The notes: generated from the sequence alone by a model not told the origin. 64,000 nucleotides of DNA from Persicobacter psychrovividus (GCF_036492425.1 NZ_AP025292.1:2356001-2420000); one strand, 5' to 3'. Numbered from the stretch's first letter, positions 26,234-35,206 are shown. Numbers and translations: made by a program.

Positions 26234-26354
26234 TCGAAAAAATTATGAAAAACGTAAGCGTAAATATCATTCCCACCCGATATTATTACTATTATCGCTA
26301 TCAGGCTTAATCCAACATAAGCCGACCAACCCCACTACATCTACTTTTTTTCGA
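26234..26354 (+). promoter_or_regulatory. Leader region with candidate long-range pairing
   Basis: TCGAAAAAA (26234-26242) at the predicted transcript start is the exact complement of TTTTTTCGA (26346-26354), just upstream of the aminotransferase start. In addition CGATA (26279-26283) and TATCG (26293-26297) can pair across the tyrosine codons. These give alternative folds that a stalled ribosome could select. A typical terminator (GC stem directly followed by T-run) is not seen, so the mechanism may be translational or Rho-linked (inference). Confidence 0.4.
26245..26310 (+). CDS. Tyrosine-rich leader peptide
   Basis: A 21-codon reading frame (ATG 26245, TAA 26308-26310) encodes a basic peptide that contains RYYYYYRY, six tyrosine codons in seven positions. 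It lies between a good promoter and a tyrosine-biosynthesis operon. That is the classical position of an attenuation leader whose translation reports charged tRNA-Tyr. The ORF is too short for standard gene finding. A 6-bp hairpin GGCTTA (26304-26309) / TAAGCC (26318-26323) overlaps its stop codon, and a T-run lies at 26345-26351. Confidence 0.75.
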   Translation: MKNVSVNIIPTRYYYYYRYQA

Positions 26355-26379
26355 ATTATCCCTTTTTAAAAATTTCATC

Positions 26380-27543
26380 ATGATTATTCCAAAAGCCGAG
26401 CGGCTAAATAGTGTTAAGGAATACTATTTTTCTGTCAAATTACAGGAAGTTCGCGAACTTATTGCCCAAGGAAAAGAGGTCATCAATATTGGTATCGGTA
26501 ACCCTGACCAACGACCTTCAAGTGCCACTTTAGAAGCATTAACCAATGCTGTCAATCAAAATGATGCACACGGTTATCAGCCTTATCGCGGTATCGCTCC
26601 CTTACGCTCTGCCATGGCCAATTGGTATAAACGCACTTATGATGTAAGCCTGCAGCCGGACACCGAAATTCTCCCACTGATGGGCTCAAAAGAGGGAATT
26701 ACACACATTTCTTTGGCTTTCTTAAATCCAGGAGATGAGGTTTTAGTGCCTGAACTCGGCTACCCTGCTTACCGGTCGGTCACCGAAATGATCGGTGCCA
26801 AGAGCGTCAATTTCCCAATGGTGGAATCTACCTGGGAGCCTGATTTTGCCGCATTGGAGCAAATGGACCTTTCGAAAGTAAAAATCATGTGGGTCAATTA
26901 CCCCAACATGCCAACAGGCAAGCAAGCTTCTTTGGGATTGTTTGAGCGGTTGGTCGCTTTTGCCCAAAAGCATCAGATTTTACTTTGCCATGACAACCCC
27001 TATTCATTGATTCTTCCGCAGCAAAAACCGATCAGTATTTTGTCGGTGGCAGGAGCCAAAGAAGTCGCTATTGAGTTGAATTCAATGAGTAAGTCGCACA
27101 ATATGGCCGGCTGGCGTATTGGCTGGATCAATGGCGATCAGGCCTATTTGAATGAGATCATCAAGGTAAAAAGCAATGTTGATTCCGGTATGTTCCGACC
27201 ACTTCAGGAGGCGGCCACTGCGGCGCTCAGCAATTCCGAGGCGTGGCATCAAGCACAAAATGAGGTTTATGCGCAAAGGAAAAAGCTGATGACGCAGGTA
27301 CTCGACAAGCTACAGTGCACCTACGACAACGAGCAGGTGGGCATGTTTCTTTGGGCAAAAATCCCCGACCAAATTCAGGAAGTGGAGAAACTCGTCGATC
27401 GCCTGCTGTATGATTACAGTATCTTTTTAAGCCCTGGCTTTATTTTCGGAGAGAAAGGCCAACGGTACATCCGGGTGTCGCTTTGTACGCCTGAAAGCAA
27501 AATTCAGGAAGTCATTGACCGCCTTGCGGATTTTAAAATTTAA
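26380..27543 (+). CDS. Class I/II aminotransferase of the tyrosine operon
   Basis: A 387-residue PLP-dependent fold-type I aminotransferase. The PLP lysine is in NSMSKSHNMAGWRIGW. Other motifs are GIGNPDQRPS, GYQPYRGIAPLR, WVNYPNMPTG and CHDNPYS. Next to a prephenate dehydrogenase gene and behind a Tyr-rich leader, it most likely transaminates 4-hydroxyphenylpyruvate (or prephenate) to an aromatic amino acid. Similar proteins act as LL-diaminopimelate or aspartate aminotransferases, so substrate rests on context. tyrA follows after 37 bp. Confidence 0.85.
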   Translation: MIIPKAERLNSVKEYYFSVKLQEVRELIAQGKEVINIGIGNPDQRPSSATLEALTNAVNQNDAHGYQPYRGIAPLRSAMANWYKRTYDVSLQPDTEILPLMGSKEGITHISLAFLNPGDEVLVPELGYPAYRSVTEMIGAKSVNFPMVESTWEPDFAALEQMDLSKVKIMWVNYPNMPTGKQASLGLFERLVAFAQKHQILLCHDNPYSLILPQQKPISILSVAGAKEVAIELNSMSKSHNMAGWRIGWINGDQAYLNEIIKVKSNVDSGMFRPLQEAATAALSNSEAWHQAQNEVYAQRKKLMTQVLDKLQCTYDNEQVGMFLWAKIPDQIQEVEKLVDRLLYDYSIFLSPGFIFGEKGQRYIRVSLCTPESKIQEVIDRLADFKI

Positions 27544-27580
27544 TGGTTAAATAAAATCACCTTTATACTATTTTTTTGCT

Positions 27581-28441
27581 ATGAAAATATGTGTTATTGG
27601 ATTGGGGCTTTTAGGAGGCTCCTTTGCACTCGGGGTACGCAACACCCTTGACGATGTAGAAATTATTGGGGTGGATAAAAACCCTGAGCATTCGCAAAAA
27701 GCCCTTGAACTGGGGATTATCGACAAGATCATGACCATGGAAGATGCCGTTCCGCAGGCTACCATCGCCGTGATCGCCACACCAGTGAATATCATTGAGT
27801 ATCAGTTACCGTTTGTACTGGATTTGATCTCGCCTATGGGTGTGGTGATTGACCTTGGCTCTACCAAAGGAAACATCTGTAAAGCGGCCGAAGATCATCC
27901 CAAAAGAGCACGATATGTAGCGACACACCCGATCGCCGGTACCGAAAATTCCGGTCCTGAATCTGCTTTTAAGGGCTTGTTCCGAAACAAAACAATGATT
28001 ATCTGCGACCGTGAGAAAAGCGACCCGATCGCCTACCAGTTTATCAAGAGCATTTTCAAGGACCTTGACATGCAGGTATCTTATATGGATTCGGTGGAAC
28101 ACGACAAGCACATTGCCTATGTTTCGCACCTCTCGCACATCAGTTCTTTCGCCCTTGGAGCGACGGTATTGGACATGGAAAAAAGCGAGAAGAGCATCTT
28201 TGCCATGGCAGGCTCGGGTTTCAGTTCTACTGTCCGGTTGGCCAAAAGTTCCCCGGCCATGTGGGCGCCGATCTTTGAGCAAAATGCCGAAAATATCTCC
28301 GAAGCGCTAGGAAGTTATATTGAACACCTGAAATCGTTCAAAGAAATTATCGACAATAAAGATATGGAAAAAAGCACGCAGGTGATGAACCGGGTGAATG
28401 ACATCCGCCGGGTGCTTAAAGGTATTGATATTAAATCCTAA
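27581..28441 (+). CDS. tyrA: Prephenate dehydrogenase
   Basis: A 286-residue TyrA that oxidatively decarboxylates prephenate to 4-hydroxyphenylpyruvate with NAD. The nucleotide loop is VIGLGLLGGSFALGV. DLGSTKGNI, HPIAGTENSG, and VSHLSHISSFALG carry the substrate-binding and catalytic histidines. It has no ACT or chorismate mutase extension. Control would then be at expression level, consistent with the leader peptide upstream. It ends the operon, with a terminator 30 bp later. Confidence 0.93.
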   Translation: MKICVIGLGLLGGSFALGVRNTLDDVEIIGVDKNPEHSQKALELGIIDKIMTMEDAVPQATIAVIATPVNIIEYQLPFVLDLISPMGVVIDLGSTKGNICKAAEDHPKRARYVATHPIAGTENSGPESAFKGLFRNKTMIICDREKSDPIAYQFIKSIFKDLDMQVSYMDSVEHDKHIAYVSHLSHISSFALGATVLDMEKSEKSIFAMAGSGFSSTVRLAKSSPAMWAPIFEQNAENISEALGSYIEHLKSFKEIIDNKDMEKSTQVMNRVNDIRRVLKGIDIKS

Positions 28442-28467
28442 CGCACTCCCCTTCATAGCAAAAATTA

Positions 28468-28505
28468 AAAAAGCACTAACTCCCTAAGAATTAGTGCTTT
28501 TTTTA
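28468..28505 (+). terminator. Terminator of the tyrosine operon
   Basis: AAGCACTAA (28471-28479) / TTAGTGCTT (28491-28499) with a T-run to 28504. Confidence 0.88.
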
Positions 28506-28545
28506 TGGGAAGGATTTCTTCCGCTATTATTAAGTCAGTACCTGA

Positions 28546-28977
28546 TTAAAGGACTTTCTCTCCGAACCAAACTTCTTTACGCATCACTTTGCCCGACTGA
28601 ATCATGAATCGTAATGGGTTTGGAATCACGACCAAGCGGCAAATTCTGTCCTCAAGCTCTTCCACATCGACAATCACACCTTCTTTCATGCCAACATCAA
28701 ACATCGGCTTGCCGTCATCATCTTTTCCAACAATGGTGTATTCATGGGCAACATATGCAATCGGTGACAATACATCGCTTTCAGGACAATATTGATCATG
28801 GATATCACCAATGATGTCCTCCAAATACTCACCATATTCATCAATAAAGTCATCTTCAAGGTCATGCAATTCCTCTTCAACGTCATCATACTTGTCGTCT
28901 GAATAGCTCATTGCAGTTAGCTCATTGCGCTTCAGTGCCAAGGCAATCAAGGCTTCATTTAGTTTTTCCTTATCCAT
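28546..28977 (-). CDS. Acidic protein of unknown function
   Basis: A 143-residue soluble protein with a very acidic first half (YSDDKYDDVEEELHDLEDDF) predicted helical. A small beta-rich C-terminal half follows (VGMKEGVIVDVEELEDRI, LVVIPNPLRFMIQSGKV). There is no signal peptide. I do not recognise the family, though the length and composition look like a conserved Cytophagales hypothetical. It is convergent with tyrA and divergent from the thioesterase gene. Confidence 0.7.
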   Translation of the reverse strand: MDKEKLNEALIALALKRNELTAMSYSDDKYDDVEEELHDLEDDFIDEYGEYLEDIIGDIHDQYCPESDVLSPIAYVAHEYTIVGKDDDGKPMFDVGMKEGVIVDVEELEDRICRLVVIPNPLRFMIQSGKVMRKEVWFGEKVL

Positions 28978-29096
28978 ATCGAGATTAATCCTGTTTCCAG
29001 TTTAAAGATAAAGCAATTTTATAAAATCGGCAGTCCTAAAAAAGAAAAATCAGCGGATTCTTACTACGATGTAAAAAATATCACCTTTTAATAATA

Positions 29097-29125
29097 TTGA
29101 CATGCAAATCCTTCACATACTTTTG
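29097..29125 (+). promoter_or_regulatory. Promoter of the acyl-ACP thioesterase gene
   Basis: TACTTTTG (29118-29125) matches TAnnTTTG and a TTG at 29097-29099 lies 18 bases upstream. The start would be about 45 bases before the ATG at 29177. Confidence 0.6.
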
Positions 29126-29176
29126 ATTCAGCCCACGAACTGTTAGATTACCAAAAAATTGAATAAGCATTGAATT

Positions 29177-29968
29177 ATGAAAGAGATAGAAGGAATCTGG
29201 CAGGAGGCACATCGTATTCAGGCCCACGAATGTGACCCCTTTGGCTTTGTACGCCCGATTGTTATTGCTGATATTTTACAGGAAGGCGCCAGTAATCATG
29301 CCATTTACCGTGGCTTTGGCTTTGATGACATGCTGAAAGAAGGGAAACTATGGGTGTTGAGCCGCATAGAAATTACTTTTTTAGAGCTCCCAAAATGGCG
29401 GGACTGCCTGAAGCTTAAAACCTGGGTGAAAAATTATCAGCGTTCTTTCTCCCATCGGGATTTTGAAATTTACAATGCCTCAGGCGAGTGCATTATCAAG
29501 GCCACTTCTTTATGGGTAATGATTGACCATGCCAATCGCCGACCAACCACTATTGGTACTGTGGCGGAAAAAATGCCTGCCTTTCCTGAAAAGCACGGTA
29601 TTGAACGATCGCCAGTACGGGTAAAGGCGGTCAGTACAGAAAAACCTTATGTTTTCGGTGTTCGCTATGGTGAAATCGATCTGAATAACCATGTCAACAA
29701 CACCAAATACCTACAATGGGCCATTGACAGCCTCTCGGAGGAAGTTTGGCAAACCCACCGACTTAGTAGCATCACGGCAAACTATCTTACAGAAACACGA
29801 CTCAAAGATAAGGTTGAAGTGCACACCATTACTGAACAGGAGGGCGAAGGGCTATGTGTATTTACAAGCCTGACCAACCAGAACCAAGGAAAAAATGCTT
29901 GCCAGATCGAGACCCATTGGGTACCTGCCCATAAGGAATATGCATCTAAAAGTGCGGCGAAGGCTTAA
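29177..29968 (+). CDS. Acyl-ACP thioesterase (FatA/FatB-like)
   Basis: A 263-residue double hot-dog protein of the acyl-ACP thioesterase family, which releases free fatty acids from acyl-ACP. The catalytic region is GEIDLNNHVNNTKYLQWAID (Asn and His). The N-terminal hot-dog contains WVLSRIEITFLELPKWRD and the typical WVMIDHANRRPTTIG. No signal peptide is present, so it acts in the cytoplasm. It is a single gene with its own promoter. Confidence 0.9.
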   Translation: MKEIEGIWQEAHRIQAHECDPFGFVRPIVIADILQEGASNHAIYRGFGFDDMLKEGKLWVLSRIEITFLELPKWRDCLKLKTWVKNYQRSFSHRDFEIYNASGECIIKATSLWVMIDHANRRPTTIGTVAEKMPAFPEKHGIERSPVRVKAVSTEKPYVFGVRYGEIDLNNHVNNTKYLQWAIDSLSEEVWQTHRLSSITANYLTETRLKDKVEVHTITEQEGEGLCVFTSLTNQNQGKNACQIETHWVPAHKEYASKSAAKA

Positions 29969-30032
29969 CCTGAAGGAGTTACCGATCAATTTATTTTCAA
30001 CAATTAAGAAGCTGATGCCATTCCCTGACCTC

Positions 30033-30117
30033 ATGACGGATACTTCTGTTTTTCCAGCATAATCAAACATCAGATAAAAGGTGGCTGATTATCGGAAGGA
30101 CAGAACCCATCCGTCAT
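30033..30117. other. Long imperfect hairpin in a convergent intergenic region
   Basis: Three nested complementary blocks face each other: ATGACGGAT (30033-30041) with ATCCGTCAT (30109-30117); TCTGTTTTTCC (30045-30055) with GGAAGGACAGA (30094-30104), counting two G-U pairs; and ATAATCA (30059-30065) with TGATTAT (30086-30092). This gives 27 pairs around a 20-base loop. It has no T-run, so it is not an ordinary terminator. The rest of the 270-base gap between the thioesterase and the outer-membrane gene shows nothing else. Confidence 0.6.
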
Positions 30118-30239
30118 ATTTCAGAACAATTATTGGCCAGGTATTTAACTGTCCATACCCCAACCTCCATGTTGTCCCATATTTATTGCTTCTTCTTCCG
30201 CTTTGCTCATCCGTATTCCCCTAATCCCTGCCTTCAGCT

Positions 30240-32189
30240 CTATTCAAAGAAATTAACCTTCGGCTTACGGATCTGAAAATTATCCCAGTTTACAATAGTT
30301 CGGGTGGAGAAATCAATCGATAATGGCGCTATTCCCGAAGGAGGATCTATGTGCACCCCAATACGCAACTGCATGGTATTGAAAATCAGGTTTTCATTGC
30401 GCAAGCGGATCCCGCCACCGACACTGTTGTAAACATCCCGAGGATCTTCGACATCCGTTGCACCACGGATATTCGCCACATCAGCAAAGCTGAAAAAAGC
30501 CATCTTGAAGCCGACCAACTGCCAAGGGCTAAAAAAGACCGACTCATATTTGAAGACTATCTTTCGGTCTCCCAACAACCCAGGGACATTCAGCCCACGG
30601 ACATCCTGTTCACGATCCAGCCCAAGTGCCAGCAAACCCTGATAACCAAAAAGCTGTGAGAAACTCGCCTCAAAGAAGTTTCGCCAATGAAAGCCCCCCA
30701 GTGGTACCAAAGGGGAAATATATTTATAGTTGGCGCCCAAAGCATAATTATTCACCTCCTGATAATCGGTATTCAAGGAACCGGTTACCGAGGCGTAATG
30801 GTACCCCTTGTGGGGTGCATACCAGCTTTTGGAAGCTTCCGCCTGATAGAGTGTCCCCTGGTCAAATTCCAGCCATTGGTAGCCCCCTAACAACGACAGC
30901 TTCCAGCCCACCGGAATATCCTCCGTCTGCCCAAAAGCCCGAATCAAATTAGACTTGTAATAAGATTGCTTGTTCAAGCTCAGGCCACCAAGGAAAACCC
31001 GCCCATTAATAAAAATGCGGTTACTGTCTGGCGCAACAAAAGGGCGCTCAAAGAAGTGCCGCTCCGCGAAACGCCCCGTCAGGTAAAGCCTGATGGCATC
31101 AAGATCATCTCCCTGAATATTGAAGGAATGCCCCGCCCAGGCTTCATTATTCACAAAATGAATAGGTCCTTCGAGGGTATCGAGCAGATTGATCACTTGC
31201 CCTTTCTGAATCACCTCCTGATGATACACCGCCCCTGCCCATCGCAATCGTGGCGTCAGGAATTCCCGACGAACTTCAGCACTCTTTTCCAGCCGCACCG
31301 CATCGTCCTCAAAGCGTAACTCAGCATCCACAAAAGAGCCCAAAATATTTTTTGCCTGATATCCAATGTTGAAACCAATATTTACAGAATCCTGAAAATT
31401 AAAGGGCACTGCCATCGAAAGCTCATGACCATAGCCCAGAAAGTTACGATCTTCAAGACCAAGCTTACCCGACTGCAAACTGCCAATCTCGGCAAGTGGC
31501 CGTATCGGAAATACATCCTGCGTTACCACCAAAAGGCTCACTGATCCATCACTGTTCTTCCGGACCAAAATGCGGGCATCCTGCACATTGGCCGAGGCAC
31601 GCAAAAGTCGCTCAGATTCTGCGAGCAGTGTCGGGTCAAGGGCGTCGCCTTCCTGCTGAAGCAACAGGCGCTTGAGGATAAAGGTACGCGTGGGGATGGT
31701 CAGTTTGTTACCAATAAACTGACGCGCCTCTTCGCTGTCCCAGGTGGAGCGATCAAAAATACTTACCCCAAAAATCTCCAATTTGCGATAAGTGATCGAT
31801 TTAATAGGTTTGCCCTCGTAATTGACAAAACTATTGACATTCTCCTCTCCCTGGTAATTCTGTTGTCCCGAACTCTGCGAGACAAACAGCAACTTATACA
31901 AATGAGAGGTTACCTTCCGTTTTTCACTGTAGGACTTCAGCGAATCAAGCATTTTGCGGGTTCGCAGAGAATCCACCACATTCGTAGGGGCGATATATCT
32001 TTCCTGCCTGACGTTGTCTTTCGTCTGGGCGGTATCATTCCTCAAAATTTCCCTTTTGATACTTTGCGGAATAACAGGCTTCTGAATGACGGAATCATTT
32101 GGCAGTCGAATTTGGGCATAACAAGCACTCCCTTTGTCAATAAAAGAGCACACCAATAGGCACCATATCACATACCAACCCCTGACCAT
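30240..32189 (-). CDS. BamA/TamA-like outer-membrane barrel protein
   Basis: A 649-residue protein with a signal peptide (ending SACYAQ). A POTRA-like region follows at about 125-220 (YRKLEIFGVSIFDRSTW, RLLRASANVQDARILV). The C-terminal ~400 residues are beta-strand-rich (LGLEDRNFLGYGHELSMAV, VNIGFNIGYQAKN) and end in phenylalanine-glutamate (KVNFFE). This layout is that of the Omp85/surface-antigen superfamily, but it is shorter than BamA and TamL. Specific role unknown. Its start is 2 bases after the rnhB stop, so they are co-transcribed. Confidence 0.72.
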   Translation of the reverse strand: MVRGWYVIWCLLVCSFIDKGSACYAQIRLPNDSVIQKPVIPQSIKREILRNDTAQTKDNVRQERYIAPTNVVDSLRTRKMLDSLKSYSEKRKVTSHLYKLLFVSQSSGQQNYQGEENVNSFVNYEGKPIKSITYRKLEIFGVSIFDRSTWDSEEARQFIGNKLTIPTRTFILKRLLLQQEGDALDPTLLAESERLLRASANVQDARILVRKNSDGSVSLLVVTQDVFPIRPLAEIGSLQSGKLGLEDRNFLGYGHELSMAVPFNFQDSVNIGFNIGYQAKNILGSFVDAELRFEDDAVRLEKSAEVRREFLTPRLRWAGAVYHQEVIQKGQVINLLDTLEGPIHFVNNEAWAGHSFNIQGDDLDAIRLYLTGRFAERHFFERPFVAPDSNRIFINGRVFLGGLSLNKQSYYKSNLIRAFGQTEDIPVGWKLSLLGGYQWLEFDQGTLYQAEASKSWYAPHKGYHYASVTGSLNTDYQEVNNYALGANYKYISPLVPLGGFHWRNFFEASFSQLFGYQGLLALGLDREQDVRGLNVPGLLGDRKIVFKYESVFFSPWQLVGFKMAFFSFADVANIRGATDVEDPRDVYNSVGGGIRLRNENLIFNTMQLRIGVHIDPPSGIAPLSIDFSTRTIVNWDNFQIRKPKVNFFE

Positions 32190-32191
32190 GG

Positions 32192-32794
32192 TTATTTTTT
32201 ATCCGCCAATAATTTGAAAGACCTTCGGTGAAGCGGGCTCGGCCCATGTTCTAAAATCCCCGCCCTGTGCGCTTTGGTTGGGTAGCCTGCGTTTTTCTCC
32301 CAGGCATAAAACGGATATTCCTCCGCCAAAGTGATCATCAGCGCATCACGGTAAGTTTTCGCTAAAATTGAGGCGGCGGCAATCGACATAAATTTACCAT
32401 CACCCTTAATCACGCACTCATGCATAATCCCCATATAAGGTGAAAAGCGATTACCGTCAATCAACAGTAATTCTGGCCGTACTTTTAACTGATCCACCGC
32501 CTTGTGCATGGCCAAAAAGGAGGCATTTAGAATATTGATCTCATCGATTTTTTGATGATCCACCTCGGCTATTGCCCACGAAAGGGCATCCCTTTTAATA
32601 ATTTCAGCAAGCTGATCGCGCCTTTTGGCAGTAAGTTTTTTTGAGTCATTCAAATATGGCAGTTCATAATCTTTGGGCAAAATTACCGCTGCAGCCACCA
32701 CAGGCCCTGCCAGGCAACCTCTCCCCACTTCATCGCAACCCGCCTCAATTAAATCGGGTGTGCGCTGTGCCGCCAATTTTATCGTATCTTCCAT
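32192..32794 (-). CDS. rnhB: Ribonuclease HII
   Basis: A 200-residue RNase HII, which removes ribonucleotides misincorporated in DNA. The N-terminal catalytic pair is in AGCDEVGRGCLAGPVVAAAV (Asp-Glu), with the third Asp in LLIDGNRF and a fourth acidic position in AKTYRDALM. Length is normal. A -7-like element (CAAAAATA on the plus strand, 32799-32806, TATTTTTG on the minus strand) lies only 4 bases before the ATG. Confidence 0.93.
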   Translation of the reverse strand: MEDTIKLAAQRTPDLIEAGCDEVGRGCLAGPVVAAAVILPKDYELPYLNDSKKLTAKRRDQLAEIIKRDALSWAIAEVDHQKIDEINILNASFLAMHKAVDQLKVRPELLLIDGNRFSPYMGIMHECVIKGDGKFMSIAAASILAKTYRDALMITLAEEYPFYAWEKNAGYPTKAHRAGILEHGPSPLHRRSFKLLADKK

Positions 32795-32798
32795 GTAA

Positions 32799-32806
32799 CA
32801 AAAATA
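32799..32806 (-). promoter_or_regulatory. -7-like element abutting the rnhB start
   Basis: Minus strand TATTTTTG fits TAnnTTTG and ends 4 bases before the ATG. If used, the transcript would be leaderless or nearly so. No matching -33 was seen. Confidence 0.3.
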
Positions 32807-32879
32807 AAGGAATAATTTCTATCTTTCCTACCGAATTGGGAGTTCAAACACATAAGCCTATTTAAAAAAACATGAGCCG

Positions 32880-33425
32880 ATGAAAGAGATGGAGAACCCT
32901 TGGAAAAAACTCAACAGCGATACCGTGCATGAAACTCCGTGGATCAAAATTGAGCAGGACCAGGTCATTACCCCTTCAGGGAAAAAAGACCAGTACAGTA
33001 AAGTTCATTTTCAGCAAAAAGCAGTCGGCGCACTGACCATCGATCAGGAAGGGAACATCTGGCTCGTTGGCCAATACCGGTATGCCATCGATCAGTATTC
33101 CTGGGAAATCCCCTTGGGGGGTGCACCTGCTGGCGAACCAGCCCTTGAAGCTGCAAAACGGGAGCTGAAAGAAGAAACCGGCATTGTGGCAAAATCATGG
33201 CACCCTTTCCTGTACCTGCACCCTTCAGTATCCTCCACGGATCAGGAGGCGGAAATTTTCCTTGCTCAGGAGGTAACGCATGGCACAACGGCTCCGGATG
33301 AAACCGAAGTGCTGGAAGTAAAAAAAGTCAGCCTGAAAACCGCCCTTCAAATGATCGACAACCACCAGATCACCGAAGCTATTTCCGTGGCGGCCATTTA
33401 TAAATATGCCCTACTGAAAAGCTAA
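32880..33425 (+). CDS. Nudix hydrolase (ADP-ribose pyrophosphatase type)
   Basis: A 181-residue Nudix protein. The Nudix box GGAPAGEPALEAAKRELKEE followed by TGI fits GX5EX7REUXEEXGU fully. The flanking VGQYRYAIDQYSWEIPLGG and the downstream PSVSSTDQEAEIFLA resemble ADP-ribose pyrophosphatases, which hydrolyse ADP-ribose to AMP and ribose-5-phosphate. Substrate preference cannot be proved from sequence. The stop overlaps the end of the convergent permease gene by 4 bp. Confidence 0.9.
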   Translation: MKEMENPWKKLNSDTVHETPWIKIEQDQVITPSGKKDQYSKVHFQQKAVGALTIDQEGNIWLVGQYRYAIDQYSWEIPLGGAPAGEPALEAAKRELKEETGIVAKSWHPFLYLHPSVSSTDQEAEIFLAQEVTHGTTAPDETEVLEVKKVSLKTALQMIDNHQITEAISVAAIYKYALLKS

Positions 33426-35206
33426 AAAAAACAGGAGTGATACAGCACGCAGATCGCTGTAATCACAACCACCATATAAATGAGGGTCATCGGTAAACCG
33501 ACCTTTATAAAATCACTGAATGTATAACCGCCAGGGGCAAAGACCATCAGGTTGGTCTGATAGCCAATCGGGGTCAGGAATGCCCCCGAGGCCGCATAGG
33601 CAATCGCAAGATAAAGCGGTGTTCCGTCCATCCCCATTTGGTGGGAGATCGACAAAGCCAAAGGAAAGGCAATGGATACTGCCCCAACATTGGTCACGAA
33701 GCTTGTCAGTACAATCGTGATGATAAACAAACCCACAAGCACGGCCAGTGGCCCAATAGGTTGCAGCACCTCCAATAAGCCAGCGGCCAGCAGGTCGCCG
33801 GCTTTCGTAACTACCATCGCCCGTCCCAAAACCAGTGAAAAGGCCAAAATAGCAAGCATATCCAGATCGATGGTGCGTTTTATATCTGTAATTGAAATCA
33901 GCTTGGTCGCTGCCATCACTGAAAAGATGACCATCAACGACAAGAACAATGGGTACACGCCCGTAGCCGCAAGCCCGATAGAAATCAAGGCGGTCAGGAT
34001 AAGTGCCCAGCTGCGTTGCTTACTTGGCTTGGCAAACTCCTCCACCTGATTCACCACATGCAAATCACTGAAAAAATTGACATTCTTCGTAAAGTTGGGC
34101 CCGGCATACAGCAGTAATAAATCTCCCGAGAGCAGGGTCATATTACCGATTTTCCCCGAGAGGCGTTCGCCCTGTCGGTGAATTGCCACCACTGCGGCAT
34201 CATAGCGGTTCCGGAAGCCTGAGGTCTTGACCGTCCGCCCGATGAGTGGGGACGTTTTGGCAATCACGGTCTCAATCACCCGTACGGCCTCATTTTCTTG
34301 CTGATATTTATCTTTCGGCAGGCGCAAACCTTCCATTGATTTCACAAGGTCGTGAATAGAGCTGGTATCTCCAGCAAAGAAAAGGCTGTCGCCCCCCTGA
34401 ATAATCTCTTCAGGTTCCACGGGCGAAATCACGCGGTCGCCACGAAGAATCTCCACCAGGTATACCCCCTTCAAATTACGCAAGCCTGCCTCCAGAATAG
34501 TTTTGCCCACCAGTTTCGATCTGTCAGACAGATGAGTTTCGACCACAAACTCCCGAATATTTTCACGGAAATCCGCTACTGCTCTTTGGCGGTCAGGCAA
34601 AAGGCGATGCCCATAAAGCACAAAAAAAGCAATCCCGACAATCACGACTGTCCCACCGATACGGAACAGGTCGAAAGGCTGAATACTCGGCAGATCGGAG
34701 GACTCCAAAAAACCCTGCAACACCAATGTTGTCGAGGTACCAATTTGTGTAATCATTCCGCCAAGAATTGTGGCAAAAGACAAAGGGATCAATAATTTGG
34801 AAGGGCTGATTTTATTACGCTTTCCCCAGCTGATAATGTAAGGGGTCATGATCGCCACCACAGGCGTATTATTGATGATCGAGGAAAGAATCGCCACTTT
34901 GGCCATCATCCGCGCCAAAAAGCCTTTGTAACTCACCTGTGCAGGAAAAAGCTTATCGATCATCCCAGCGAGGTTGAAGTTTTTCCGCAAGCCTGCCGTA
35001 ATCAAAATCAACAAAACCACCGAGGCGATGGAGGAATTCGAGAAGCCGATCAGTAAATCTTTACTGTGTAAAATCCCCATCACTGCAAAAAGTAAACCCG
35101 TCAGCAAAAAGCCCACCGATGCACGAATCTTGTTCAGGTAGATAAATACGAAAAGCAAAAAGGTAGCTGCGATGACAAAATAAGGTTGGGCTGCCTCTGA
35201 AAGCAT
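33422..35206 (-). CDS. SLC13-type permease with two RCK C-terminal domains
   Basis: A 594-residue transporter of the divalent anion/sodium or ArsB/CitMHS superfamily. N- and C-terminal membrane halves flank a central cytoplasmic region (about 215-390) with two TrkA-C/RCK_C-like domains (VVETHLSDRSKLVGKTILEA and VIAKTSPLIGRTVKT). The conserved loops SIINNTPVVAIMTP and SFVTNVGAVSIAFPLAL are the inverted-repeat substrate sites. Related proteins move sulfate, dicarboxylates or other anions. The specific ion is not deducible here. Confidence 0.85.
   Translation of the reverse strand: MLSEAAQPYFVIAATFLLFVFIYLNKIRASVGFLLTGLLFAVMGILHSKDLLIGFSNSSIASVVLLILITAGLRKNFNLAGMIDKLFPAQVSYKGFLARMMAKVAILSSIINNTPVVAIMTPYIISWGKRNKISPSKLLIPLSFATILGGMITQIGTSTTLVLQGFLESSDLPSIQPFDLFRIGGTVVIVGIAFFVLYGHRLLPDRQRAVADFRENIREFVVETHLSDRSKLVGKTILEAGLRNLKGVYLVEILRGDRVISPVEPEEIIQGGDSLFFAGDTSSIHDLVKSMEGLRLPKDKYQQENEAVRVIETVIAKTSPLIGRTVKTSGFRNRYDAAVVAIHRQGERLSGKIGNMTLLSGDLLLLYAGPNFTKNVNFFSDLHVVNQVEEFAKPSKQRSWALILTALISIGLAATGVYPLFLSLMVIFSVMAATKLISITDIKRTIDLDMLAILAFSLVLGRAMVVTKAGDLLAAGLLEVLQPIGPLAVLVGLFIITIVLTSFVTNVGAVSIAFPLALSISHQMGMDGTPLYLAIAYAASGAFLTPIGYQTNLMVFAPGGYTFSDFIKVGLPMTLIYMVVVITAICVLYHSCFF

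Noticed and set aside
26304-26351. Intrinsic terminator after the tyrosine leader peptide
   Set aside because: The 6-bp hairpin GGCTTA/TAAGCC is separated from the T-run by more than 20 unpaired bases, so it does not meet the usual terminator form.
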